Source of the DNA: Micromonospora violae
Lineage (GTDB): Bacteria > Actinomycetota > Actinomycetes > Mycobacteriales > Micromonosporaceae
Direction: 5' to 3'
Assembly: GCF_004217135.1 (NCBI RefSeq)
Contig: NZ_SHKK01000001.1
Span: forward strand, 4,960,001-5,024,000
DNA: 64,000 nucleotides
Part shown: positions 25,351-33,758 of the stretch, one piece after another
How the letters are laid out: every line of letters begins with the position of its first letter
Position numbering within the stretch: the first letter of the stretch is position 1
The notes under the pieces: generated by a model
What the model was told of the DNA's origin: nothing
Database searches by the model: none
The model's input: only the letters and a program-made list of their open reading frames with translations
Translations under genes and position numbers: made by a program

Positions 25351-26667
25351 TCAGATACCCGGCAGCCGGCCGTTGCGGAACAGGTCGACGAAGAGCTGAT
25401 GGTCCTGGCGGGCGCGCACCCCGTACGCGTGCGCGAAATCCACCAGGTGGGTCACGAAGCCCGACTCGTCGGTGTCCACCGCCGTGACGATCGCCTCCTC
25501 GGTGGAGTAGTCCACCAGGTCGTGGCTGGATTCGTCGTCGGCGACCGAGTGCATCCGGGCCACCGCCCGGCCCAGGTCAACGAGAACCCCGGTCAGCTCC
25601 TCCGGCTCGTTCACGTCCGACCAGTCCAGGTCGGCGGCGTACGGGGAGACCTCGGCGACGAGCTGACCGGCCCCGTTCAGCTCGGTGAAGCCCAGCCACG
25701 GGTCGGCGTGCGCCTGCAACGCGCGCTGCGACTCGGCGGTCCGGTGCCCCTGGTGCTGGAAGTAGCCACGGACCGACTCGTCGGTGACGTACCGCGCCAC
25801 GGCCGGCACCTGCGCCTGCTTCATGTAGATGACGACGTCGTTCTCCAACGCCTGGGTGTGCCCCTCCAGCAGCAGGTTGTACGACGGCAGCCCGGCCGAC
25901 CCGATGCCCACCCCCTTGCGCAGCACCACGTCCTTGATCCGCGCCGCCACCGGGCGGAGCTGCGTCGAGGTGGTCGGCAGCGTGCCCAGGTAGTCCTGGA
26001 AGGCGGCGCTGACCAGGTCGCGGGTGGCGTCGTCGACCTCGAAGACCCCGTCAACGATGGAGAAACGTCGCTCGTAGTTGTCGATGGTGGTCTGCGCGGC
26101 GAGCAGGTCGACGCGGGTGTTGAGTCGGGCCCGCTGGAGCACCCGGCGCAGCACCCCGTCGGCGTTGTCCAGGGTGATCGAACCGATCGCGTCGTCGCCA
26201 CCGGCGGCGATCGCCCGCAGCTCGGTCAGGTACGACCGGGCGAACCCGGCCACCAGCTCACCGATCGCCGTGTCGGAGAGCGCCTTGCCGTAACCGAGCA
26301 GCGCCACGCTGGCCGCGAGCCGACGCAGGTCCCAGGTGAACGGCCCGACGTACGCCTCGTCGAAGTCGTTGACGTTGAACACCAACTGCCCGGAGGCGTT
26401 CATGTAGGTGCCGAAGTTCTCCGCGTGCAGGTCACCGTGGATCCACACCCGGCTGGTCTGCTCGTTCAGGAACCGGTCGTCGGCGAAGTCGCCGCGCTGG
26501 TCGGCGTAGAACAGCGCGGCGCTGCCCCGGTAGAAGGCGAACGGAGAAGCCGCCATCTTGCGGAACTTGCGGCGGAAGGCGGCCGGGTCGACCGCCATCG
26601 ACGCGCCGAACTCCTCGGTGAGCACGTCGACGATGTGGGCGGACCGTTGATCAGCTGAGCTGCTCAT
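25351..26667 (-). CDS. DUF2252 family protein
   Basis: A 438-aa soluble protein with DUF2252 features: FRKMAASPFAFYRGSAALFYAD, RVWIHGDLHAENFGTYMNASG and FNVNDFDEAYVGPFTWDLRRLA. HGDLHxxNFG and the NDFD motif echo aminoglycoside-phosphotransferase-like kinase folds, so a kinase-like activity is suspected but the substrate is unknown. It is transcribed towards the glucose-dehydrogenase-like gene, with stops 16 nt apart. Confidence 0.88.
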   Translation of the reverse strand: MSSSADQRSAHIVDVLTEEFGASMAVDPAAFRRKFRKMAASPFAFYRGSAALFYADQRGDFADDRFLNEQTSRVWIHGDLHAENFGTYMNASGQLVFNVNDFDEAYVGPFTWDLRRLAASVALLGYGKALSDTAIGELVAGFARSYLTELRAIAAGGDDAIGSITLDNADGVLRRVLQRARLNTRVDLLAAQTTIDNYERRFSIVDGVFEVDDATRDLVSAAFQDYLGTLPTTSTQLRPVAARIKDVVLRKGVGIGSAGLPSYNLLLEGHTQALENDVVIYMKQAQVPAVARYVTDESVRGYFQHQGHRTAESQRALQAHADPWLGFTELNGAGQLVAEVSPYAADLDWSDVNEPEELTGVLVDLGRAVARMHSVADDESSHDLVDYSTEEAIVTAVDTDESGFVTHLVDFAHAYGVRARQDHQLFVDLFRNGRLPGI

Positions 26668-26844
26668 AGTGCGCAGGCTAGCGCCGGGCGTCCATAAACG
26701 GGGTGGCGAGCGATCCGTCTATCGATGATGCTGTCTGGGTCACGGCGCGGGGGCCGGATTTTTCGGTTACGTCCGTCGATTCTGTCGTCGCCACGGGCGG
26801 CGGCAGGTTCCCTCGCCGGGCGTCAACCTTGGAGGACCAGATAC

Positions 26845-27771
26845 ATGTACCGAAAAACGGGGACCCTGCTCACCGCCGCACTGCTCGGCCTGACCGCGAC
26901 GATCGGCTGGGCCGGACCGGCCGCTGCCGCACCGTCAGCCTCGGCCGACGCTCCCACCTTCTCGCTGAGCCGGCTGGTGCTCGAACCAACCGAACGCGGC
27001 TACCGGGGCAGCCTCCGGGTGACCATCACCAACAACAGCGACAGTACGCAGGGCTTCTACTTCCGAATCCGGGAGGCGGTGGCGGCCTCCTTCTCCGGGG
27101 GTGTGGAGTCACGCTGCGAGTCGGACGGCGTGGAGGAGGGGCTGTTGGTCCGCACCTGCGCCCTGCCGCGGGGCAGCGACCTGGCCCCGGGTGAGTCCCG
27201 CCGGGCAACCGTCGAATTCCAGGTCCTGACCACCCCCCGGAGCTACCCGATGATCGCGGCGGGCGGCCTGGTCACCGCCTACTCGTACGAAACCGGATCG
27301 CTGGGCACCGTGCCGTTCAGCGCCCAGTTCCGCTCCCTGGACGGCAAGCTGGCCCGCCCGCAGACGTACGTGCAGGACACCCAGGCGAACGCGTCCGTCG
27401 AGGTGATCGGGCCGGTTACCGACGGCCCCGAGAACACCCGACGGGTGCCGCTCCGGGTCCGGTACGCGGGTGACGCCCGGCAGCTCGGCAACTCGCTGAC
27501 CGCCACTCAGCTGCCCGCCGGGTCGATGATCCTCTTCACCGATCCCCACGACGGCCCGGTGTACGGCCCACAGGCATTCGTGCCGGGCGGGCTGCTGATG
27601 CCGGGTGAGGAGCGCGACGTGGCGCTGTTCATCAGCCGGCCAACCGACCCGGCGGACGAGTCGACCCAGATCACCGTGGAACTGGCCACCCACTACTGGA
27701 ACGAGACGGTGCCGGACGTCGACCCGAGCGACAACACGGTCACCTTCAGCCTGGCCCTACCGGCCAGCTGA
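26845..27771 (+). CDS. secreted protein with beta-sandwich-like repeats, unknown function
   Basis: A 308-aa protein with a classic signal peptide: YRK, a hydrophobic stretch to about residue 22, and a probable cleavage after AAA near residue 29. The mature part is beta-rich with two DUF11/CARDB-like patterns (YRGSLRVTITNNSDSTQGFY and the final PDVDPSDNTVTFSLALP), suggesting Ig-like adhesion or cell-wall domains. GGAGG lies 9 nt before the ATG. Divergent from DUF2252 and convergent with nuoB. No enzymatic motif. Confidence 0.8.
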   Translation: MYRKTGTLLTAALLGLTATIGWAGPAAAAPSASADAPTFSLSRLVLEPTERGYRGSLRVTITNNSDSTQGFYFRIREAVAASFSGGVESRCESDGVEEGLLVRTCALPRGSDLAPGESRRATVEFQVLTTPRSYPMIAAGGLVTAYSYETGSLGTVPFSAQFRSLDGKLARPQTYVQDTQANASVEVIGPVTDGPENTRRVPLRVRYAGDARQLGNSLTATQLPAGSMILFTDPHDGPVYGPQAFVPGGLLMPGEERDVALFISRPTDPADESTQITVELATHYWNETVPDVDPSDNTVTFSLALPAS

Positions 27772-27782
27772 CCTGCCGAGGG

Positions 27783-27819
27783 CCGGCCGCCGCCTGGACC
27801 AGCTCCGGGTGGCGGCCGG
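27783..27819. terminator. hairpin between the secreted-protein gene and nuoB
   Basis: CCGGCCGCC (27783-27791) pairs perfectly with GGCGGCCGG (27811-27819), with further partial pairing inward. It lies between two convergent stop codons and can serve both transcripts. Confidence 0.55.
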
Positions 27820-27825
27820 TCGTCC

Positions 27826-28407
27826 TCAGCTCGCGGCGGGTGGGCGTACCGGTGGGGCGGTGAGCGAGTCGACCGAGCGTGGCGCGGCAGCCTCACGGGG
27901 CGGGGCGTCCAGCGGCGCGGCGAGCACGTCCCGCTGCGGCACACCCCCGATGCCGGACTGCTCGGCGGCGATCTTCTCCTGCAGGCGCAGGATGCCGTGC
28001 AGCAGCGCCTCCGGCCTGGGCGGGCAGCCGGGCACGTACACGTCGACCGGAATGATCTGGTCGACGCCCTTGGTCACCGAGTACGAATCCCAGTAGGGGC
28101 CGCCGCAGTTGGAGCAGGCGCCGAACGAGATGACGTACTTCGGCTCGGGCATCTGGTCGTAGAGGCGCTTGATCGCCGGGGCCATCTTGTCGGTCACCGT
28201 GCCGGAGACCACCATCAGGTCCGCCTGCCGGGGGCCGTGCGCGAACGGGATCACCCCGAGCCGGATGAAGTCGTGCCGACCCATGCTGGTGGCGATGAAC
28301 TCGATCGCGCAGCAGGCCAGCCCGAAGTTGAACACCCAGAGCGAGTAGCGACGCCCCCAGTTCAGCACGAACCGGATCGGCTCACCGAGCACTGCCGGTA
28401 GCTGCAC
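27826..28407 (-). CDS. nuoB: NADH-quinone oxidoreductase subunit B
   Basis: A 193-aa subunit carrying cluster N2. The four ligands are visible: adjacent Cys 32 and 33 (GLACCAIEF), Cys 98 (GACSNCGG) and Cys 128 ([10 protein letters not shown]). The GTG start has GGAAGGGG upstream. The tail after about residue 155 is Pro/Ala-rich and not conserved in typical NuoB. It stands alone, without nuoA, nuoC or nuoD adjacent, so it is probably a second copy of the subunit. Confidence 0.93.
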   Translation of the reverse strand: MQLPAVLGEPIRFVLNWGRRYSLWVFNFGLACCAIEFIATSMGRHDFIRLGVIPFAHGPRQADLMVVSGTVTDKMAPAIKRLYDQMPEPKYVISFGACSNCGGPYWDSYSVTKGVDQIIPVDVYVPGCPPRPEALLHGILRLQEKIAAEQSGIGGVPQRDVLAAPLDAPPREAAAPRSVDSLTAPPVRPPAAS

Positions 28408-28616
28408 GACCGCCCCTTCCTGTCCCCCACCCGACAGTCAACCACAGCGTCCGGCTGCAACCCCGAGGCCCGTTGAGGACTTCTAACTGGCAGGGCGCGC
28501 GAGCAGGGCCGCCGACAACGGGGACCACGGGAGCTGATCCGCCACCGGACGGCCACCACCGGCGGCGAGTGGTACGACGGCCTCGGGTACCGGCCCGACG
28601 CGAACGGGGAGGGGCA

Positions 28617-29183
28617 GTGACGGTGACGACAGGAGCCCGTGCCAACGAGCCGCCGGGGGCGATTGCCGCAGTGGCGGGCGAGCACAGCGCGGCGGTGAGC
28701 TTCGATGACTTCTACCACGCGCACTTTCGCAACGTGACCGGCCAACTGGCCGCCTACACGGGTGACCTTTCGCAGGCTCAGGACCTCGCGCAGGAGGCGT
28801 TCTGCCGGGCCCTGGCCCGGTGGGACCGGCTGGCCCGGTACGACGACCCGGTCGCCTGGGTCCGTCAGGTCGCCTGGAACCTCGCCCGGAGCCGTTGGCG
28901 ACGGCTCCGGACCGCGCGCAACCACCTGCTTCGACAGCGCCGGACCGAGGCCATGATTGCCGGCCCGACGCCCGATCGGGTGGCGATCGACGCCGCGCTG
29001 GCCCAGCTGCCCGCCAACCACCGGCGGGCCGTCATCCTGCACTACCTCGCCGACCTTCCGGTGAACGAGATCGCGAGTCAGGAGGGGGTGGCCGAGGGCA
29101 CTGTCAAGTCCTGGCTGCACCGTGGCCGGGCGGCACTGGCGGTACTGCTCGACGAGAGCATCGAGGGGATCGGCAATGTCTGA
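28617..29183 (+). CDS. ECF (group 4) RNA polymerase sigma factor
   Basis: A 188-aa SigE-type factor. Region 2 reads DFYHAHFRNVTGQLAAYTGDLSQAQDLAQEAFCRALARW; region 4 has LAQLPANHRRAVILHYLADLPVNEIASQEGVAEGTVKSWLHRGRAAL. It directs RNA polymerase to a specific regulon and is usually held by an anti-sigma partner. The GTG start follows GGGGAGGGG. The downstream gene overlaps it by 8 nt, marking it as the likely partner. Confidence 0.93.
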   Translation: MTVTTGARANEPPGAIAAVAGEHSAAVSFDDFYHAHFRNVTGQLAAYTGDLSQAQDLAQEAFCRALARWDRLARYDDPVAWVRQVAWNLARSRWRRLRTARNHLLRQRRTEAMIAGPTPDRVAIDAALAQLPANHRRAVILHYLADLPVNEIASQEGVAEGTVKSWLHRGRAALAVLLDESIEGIGNV

Positions 29184-30381
29184 CATCGACCAGCGGCTCC
29201 GGGATCGCTTCGCCGCGTACCGGGCCGAGACGCTCCCCCAGATCGCCGGTCCGGGACCTGCCCAGGCCCGGCGTACCCTTCGTCGGCGTCGCCGGACGAC
29301 GGCCGTGGCGGTGGCCGTGGCGGCGGTTGCCCTGGCGGTCGCCCCGATCGTCGCCAACGCCGCCCTGCGCGGTGACGGGTCGGTGCCGCCGCCGGCGCAG
29401 ACCGGCGAGCCGATCACACCGCCGACGAGCGCGCCCGCACCGACACCGTCCGCCCCGCTCACACCCAGTACCACCACGAGTACGAGCCCGGCCGCGCCGG
29501 ACGGCCGGATCAGCCGGGCACAACTGCTGGCCGCCCGCGTCGACCTGCCCGCCTGGCCCTCCGGCATGCCGGAGACCTGCCTCACCTCGGACGTACGGTT
29601 GCGCCCTCCGTCGTCCACCGACTACGTGTCCATCCTGGCCGACCTGGAGCTGCGGCACACCGACCTGGACGGCGACGGCGCCTCCGAGACGGTGGCCCTG
29701 GTCGCCTGCCGGTTCGGTGAGGCCCTGGCAAAACAGCTCGTCGCCTTCGACCGCGACGGGAACGGCGCGATCGTGACCATGGGTCGTGTCGTCGGGACCG
29801 GAGACCGGGTCGAGGACATCACCGACTTCGCCGTCACCGACGGCGGACGGGTACGGGCACAGGTGGCGGACCTTCAACCCTGCTGCTCGACGCCGAGCTA
29901 CTGGGCCCGGGCGCAGTGGCGGACGTACCGCTGGGACGGGGACCGGTTCCCGCAGAGCGCCGGCCCGACGGCGTTCGGCCCGGACACCCGCCTGACCGAC
30001 CTGGTGCTGACCGGGGGTGATCTCGTCCTGGGGCCAGCCGGAACAGGCGGTCGACGTCCGGGCACCCTGACCCTGACGGTGACCAACAAAGGGCCGGTGG
30101 ACGTGGCGCGGGTCGGCTTCGGCGAGCTGAAGCTGATCGGGACGCCGGATGGTGGCGACTGGTCGGCGTGCACGCCCTGGCACAGCGACGGGTCCGGGGC
30201 CGACTGCCTCGTGCCCGGGTTGCGGGCCGGGGAACGCCACACGTACCGGTTCCGCTTCCTCGTCAACCCATCCACGGTGGCCGACTCCAGCCCACGACTC
30301 GTACATTTCGACGAGGACGGTCGGTTCTGGAAGGACCTGACCTCCAAGGACAACCACGTGAAACTGCGGGTGGTCTCCTGA
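29176..30381 (+). CDS. one-helix membrane protein, probable partner of the ECF sigma factor
   Basis: The 401-aa protein has a short cytoplasmic N-terminus (IDQRLRDRFAAYRAET), an Arg cluster (RRTLRRRRR), one transmembrane helix (about 41-63), a Pro/Thr/Ser linker, and a long extracytoplasmic domain with a Ca-binding-like segment DLDGDGASETVALV and a C-terminal CARDB-like TLTLTVTNKGPVDVARV. The gene order and 8-nt overlap with the sigma gene suggest an anti-sigma sensor. No ZAS motif is seen, so this role is inferred. Confidence 0.7.
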   Translation: MSDIDQRLRDRFAAYRAETLPQIAGPGPAQARRTLRRRRRTTAVAVAVAAVALAVAPIVANAALRGDGSVPPPAQTGEPITPPTSAPAPTPSAPLTPSTTTSTSPAAPDGRISRAQLLAARVDLPAWPSGMPETCLTSDVRLRPPSSTDYVSILADLELRHTDLDGDGASETVALVACRFGEALAKQLVAFDRDGNGAIVTMGRVVGTGDRVEDITDFAVTDGGRVRAQVADLQPCCSTPSYWARAQWRTYRWDGDRFPQSAGPTAFGPDTRLTDLVLTGGDLVLGPAGTGGRRPGTLTLTVTNKGPVDVARVGFGELKLIGTPDGGDWSACTPWHSDGSGADCLVPGLRAGERHTYRFRFLVNPSTVADSSPRLVHFDEDGRFWKDLTSKDNHVKLRVVS

Positions 30382-30392
30382 CGCTGCTGACC

Positions 30393-30420
30393 GGGCCGGC
30401 CATCGGCGGATGGCCGGCCC
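30393..30420. terminator. bidirectional hairpin terminator
   Basis: GGGCCGGCCATC pairs perfectly over 12 bp with GATGGCCGGCCC around a GGCG loop. It separates the convergent sigma-partner and PLP-enzyme genes. Confidence 0.65.
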
Positions 30421-30440
30421 AGCGCCGCACTGTCAGCCGG

Positions 30441-31937
30441 TCACCAGGTGGGCCGCTGGAGCAGGCTGACGAATTCCACCAGCAACCGCTCGCGCAGCGC
30501 GGGTGGCGCGGCGTCGAGCAGCGTGTTCACCACCGCCATCCGCTCCGGCAGCGGACCCGCTGGCGACTCCGCCCCGCCACCCAGACCCAGCCCGGCGGCC
30601 AGGCCGACGACCAGGTCCGGGGTCAGCGCCTCGGGGGTCAGTGCGCCGACCAGGGCCGTCAGCTCGGCGGGCAGCCGCACCGGGCCGGCGGCCATGGCCG
30701 CGGCCACCGCCTCGGTGAGGTCCGGCCCGAACTCGGCCACCCGGGGCGCGACCGCGGCGGTCACCGTGAGGTGCACGCTGGCGGGCAGGCCGGCGTACGA
30801 CAGCTGGGGTTGGGTGTGCCAGCCGCGCGCGGTCAGCTCGTCGATCAGGACGAACAGGTCGGGGCCGCCCTCCGTGGCGGTGAAGCAGACCACTGTCGAC
30901 TCCGGCTCGGCCATCAGCCGCAGCCCGTCGACGGCACGGACGGCGTCGGCCAGCCCGGCGACCGCGCCCCTGGTGACGTCGGCGAGCCGCAGGTAACCGT
31001 CGTCGCCGAGGTGCCGCACGGTGGCGTACGCGGCGGCGATCGGGCCACCCGAGCGGGTCGACGCGATCACCGGGTTGATCATCGTGTAGCCGGGCCAGTC
31101 GGCGTACGCGAAGTACTGCGGGGCGCGTCTCGCGGCGTCGCGGTGCAGCAGCACCGACACCCCCTTCGGCGCGTACGCGTACTTGTGCAGGTCGACCGAG
31201 ATGGAGGTGACCCCGGGCACCGAGAAGTCGAACGGCGGCACCGGCTCCCCGAGGCGCCGCAGGTACGGCAGGGTCCAGCCGCCGAAGCAGGCGTCCACAT
31301 GGCAGCGCACGCCGGCCTCGGCCGCGGCGGCCGCGATCTGCGTGACCGGGTCCACCACCCCGTGCGCGTACGACGGCGCGGAGCAGGCGACCAGCACCGT
31401 CTCCGGGCGGATCGCGGCGGCCATCGCGGCCGGGTCGGGGCGCAGCGTGTCCGGGGAGACCGGCACGACGTCCAGCGCCACCCGCAGGTAGTGGGCCGCC
31501 TTGGCGAATGCGGCGTGCGCGCTCGACGGCACCACGATGCGGGGTGCCGTGATCTCCGGGTGGGCGTCCCGGGCCGTCTTGACGGCGAGGATCAGTGACT
31601 CGGTGCCGCCACTGGTGACGCTGCCGACGACGTCCGGGGCGGTGCTGCCCGGGCCGGCACCGAGCACCCGACCGGCGGCGGCGACCAGCGCGTTCTCCAT
31701 GGCCAGCAGGGACGGGAACGCGGTCGGGTCCAGCCCGTTGACGTGCGCGCTCTCCCGGTGGGCGGCGGCGGCCAGCTCGTCCAGCCCCGGCACGGCCGGG
31801 TCGTAGACGTACGCGAAGAGCCGTCCCCCGTGGGTGGGCCGGTCCGCGCCGCGCAGCTGCCGAACCTCGGAGAGCGCAACCTCGGCGGGAACACCCGCGG
31901 AAAGCGCCCCGACCTCAACCCTGTTCTCGTCGATCAT
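30441..31937 (-). CDS. PLP-dependent group II decarboxylase / sphingosine-phosphate-lyase-like enzyme
   Basis: A 498-aa fold-type I PLP enzyme. SVTSGGTESLILAVKTARD binds the cofactor phosphate, CHVDACFGGWTLPYL holds the pyridine-nitrogen Asp, and SISVDLHKYAYAPKG contains the Schiff-base lysine. The block matches decarboxylases of glutamate/aspartate type and Dpl1-like lyases; the substrate cannot be decided. The only plausible start codon, ATG 31937, lies inside palindrome copy B and has no ribosome site, so expression may depend on the repeat. The last 90 residues are an Ala/Leu-rich extension. Confidence 0.8.
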   Translation of the reverse strand: MIDENRVEVGALSAGVPAEVALSEVRQLRGADRPTHGGRLFAYVYDPAVPGLDELAAAAHRESAHVNGLDPTAFPSLLAMENALVAAAGRVLGAGPGSTAPDVVGSVTSGGTESLILAVKTARDAHPEITAPRIVVPSSAHAAFAKAAHYLRVALDVVPVSPDTLRPDPAAMAAAIRPETVLVACSAPSYAHGVVDPVTQIAAAAAEAGVRCHVDACFGGWTLPYLRRLGEPVPPFDFSVPGVTSISVDLHKYAYAPKGVSVLLHRDAARRAPQYFAYADWPGYTMINPVIASTRSGGPIAAAYATVRHLGDDGYLRLADVTRGAVAGLADAVRAVDGLRLMAEPESTVVCFTATEGGPDLFVLIDELTARGWHTQPQLSYAGLPASVHLTVTAAVAPRVAEFGPDLTEAVAAAMAAGPVRLPAELTALVGALTPEALTPDLVVGLAAGLGLGGGAESPAGPLPERMAVVNTLLDAAPPALRERLLVEFVSLLQRPTW

Positions 31938-32003
31938 GGAGTTGTGGTGCCCTTCTCGTGACGGTTAACGGCGTTCATCCCCCACCACAACTCCATGATC
32001 GAC
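31929..32003. repeat. dispersed long palindrome, copy B
   Basis: 21-bp arms (31929-31949 and 31983-32003), the same sequence as copy A, flank a 33-nt spacer of different sequence. Here it sits between two genes on the same strand: the right arm encodes the C-terminal DHGVVVG of the MFS protein, and the left arm carries the start codon of the PLP enzyme. Confidence 0.75.
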
Positions 32004-33350
32004 CAGGTCGGTGTGGGCCGTGAGGGTGTAGTGGCGGAGAAGCAGGATGGGCGGGGCTATCAGCAGGGCTGGGATCAGCGTGAAGCCCAGGAGGACGCCT
32101 AGCCTTGCCGTGTCGGACTGGGCGGCTGCCGAGCCGGTGTCCGATGAGACGTAGCCGGAGAGTTGGAGCACCAGCCCGTAGATGCCGGGGCCGAGCGCCA
32201 GGCCGAAGGTCTCCCCGGCGGTCCACAACCCGGTGAAGACGCCCGCCTGCCGTCGACCGGTGCGCGCCGTCTCGTGCGCGATGCAGTCCGGCAGCATGGC
32301 CAGCGCGAAGACCTGCTGCCCGGCGTACCCCACCCCGATCAGCGCGACCACCAGGTAGACGGCTACCGGCGGCAGCACCGGCGCCGCGATCAGGGCGAAC
32401 GCGCCGACGGCGAGGATCAGTGAGGCGACGACCAGCGCGGTCCGCTTGCCCAGCCGGGAACCGGCCCGGGTCCAGATCGGCATCACCAGCAGCGCCGGCC
32501 CCACGAAGCAGACGAAGAGCAGGGTCGGCCCGCTCTTGTCGTCGCGCAGGATCTGCCCCGCGAAGTAGTTGACCCCGGCCAGGATCGTCGCCACCCCGGC
32601 GGACTGCACCACGAAGCAGATCAGCAGGGCCCGGAACGGGCGGTTGGCGCCGGCCACGGCGAGTTGGGCGCGCAGGGTCGGCTCGCTCTCGCCCACCGTG
32701 CCGGTCGGCGCGGACCGGGTGCCCAGGAACGCGCCGAGCGCTCCGAGGGCGATCAGCACCGCCACGAACAGGCCCATCCAGCGGTGCCCGACCACGCCGT
32801 CGCCACCGGCGCTCACCACCAGCGGCGCGACCGCGCCGGACACCAGGATGGCCAACGCCAGCACCGCGATCCGCCAGGTCATCAACCGGGTGCGTTCGGC
32901 GTAGTCGCTGGTCAGCTCCGCCGGCATCGCCACGTACGGCACCTGGAAGAAGGCGAACGCGGTGGCGGTGGCGAGGAAGGCGAACGCCACGTATGCCGCG
33001 GCGGTCGGACTGTTACCGAAGGGCGCGGCGAAGATCGACGCGAACAGGACGGCGAGCGCGAGGCCGGCGATGAGCAGGTACGGGCGGCGGGCGCCCCACC
33101 GCGACCGGGTGCGGTCGGAGATCCGCCCCGCGACCGGGTTCACCAGCACGTCCCAGGCCTTGGGCAGCAGCACCAGCAGGGCGGCCAGCCCGGCGGCCAC
33201 GCCCAGGGTGTCGGTCAGGTACGGCAACAGCAGCAGACCGGGCACGGTGCCGAAGGCACCGGTGGCCAGTGATCCGAGCGCGTAACCGGCGTGCACCGAG
33301 CGGGGCAGCGAGCCGGTGGCTGACGAGCCGGTGCCCGGCGGCGATGTCAT
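31965..33350 (-). CDS. MFS transporter, GPH (MelB-like) sugar/cation symporter type
   Basis: A 461-aa protein with 12 predicted helices. PKAWDVLVNPVAGRISDRTRSRWGARRPYLLI is the MelB-type signature with the cation-binding Asp and the basic loop. FVGPALLVMPIWTRAGSRLGKRTALV is the second-half repeat. It probably imports a sugar with H+ or Na+. The stop lies within the spacer of palindrome B, so the last dozen residues (VDHGVVVGDERR) derive from the repeat. Confidence 0.85.
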   Translation of the reverse strand: MTSPPGTGSSATGSLPRSVHAGYALGSLATGAFGTVPGLLLLPYLTDTLGVAAGLAALLVLLPKAWDVLVNPVAGRISDRTRSRWGARRPYLLIAGLALAVLFASIFAAPFGNSPTAAAYVAFAFLATATAFAFFQVPYVAMPAELTSDYAERTRLMTWRIAVLALAILVSGAVAPLVVSAGGDGVVGHRWMGLFVAVLIALGALGAFLGTRSAPTGTVGESEPTLRAQLAVAGANRPFRALLICFVVQSAGVATILAGVNYFAGQILRDDKSGPTLLFVCFVGPALLVMPIWTRAGSRLGKRTALVVASLILAVGAFALIAAPVLPPVAVYLVVALIGVGYAGQQVFALAMLPDCIAHETARTGRRQAGVFTGLWTAGETFGLALGPGIYGLVLQLSGYVSSDTGSAAAQSDTARLGVLLGFTLIPALLIAPPILLLRHYTLTAHTDLVDHGVVVGDERR

Positions 33351-33382
33351 GGGGCCGAATGTTACTCACGTTAGGACGTTGG

Positions 33383-33697
33383 TCACATCCCCTCATCAGG
33401 CGACCAACCCGCCGCCGCGATGTCCACACCCTCGCCGCGCAGCGGCACCCCCTCGGAGCGCAGGCGGGCCCGCGCCTCCCGCTCGTGCCCCGGCGGCAGC
33501 CGTCCGCTCGCGGTCACCACCCGATGCCAGGGCACCGAACCGCCGTGCCGGGCCATGATGCTGCCGACCAGCCGGGCCGAGGCACGCCCTGAGCGCTCGG
33601 ACAGCGCGTCGGCCACCCCGCCGTACGACATGACCCGGCCCTCCGGGATCCGCTCGACCAGGTCGAGCACCGCCTCGACGTACTCGTCAGGAGTCAC
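33383..33697 (-). CDS. alkyltransferase-like protein (ATL; Cys to Trp MGMT homologue)
   Basis: A 104-aa MGMT-family protein: a helix-turn-helix-like N-terminal part (EGRVMSYGGVADAL), the arginine finger region, and VPWHRVVTASGRLP, where Trp replaces the alkyl-acceptor Cys of PCHRV. ATL proteins bind O6-alkylguanine without repairing it and hand the lesion to nucleotide excision repair. The start is GTG 33697 with GGTGG upstream; the longer frame overlaps proB. The gene is divergent from proB, 61 nt apart. Confidence 0.88.
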   Translation of the reverse strand: MTPDEYVEAVLDLVERIPEGRVMSYGGVADALSERSGRASARLVGSIMARHGGSVPWHRVVTASGRLPPGHEREARARLRSEGVPLRGEGVDIAAAGWSPDEGM

Positions 33698-33758
33698 AAT
33701 CCGCCACCATATGGGAACGCCGCCGGGCGGCGCGGCGGCGACCACGCAGAATGGTCGG

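Noticed and set aside
28362..29618. 418-codon minus-strand frame over the sigma-factor gene
   Set aside because: Antisense to a clear ECF sigma factor and without recognisable content.
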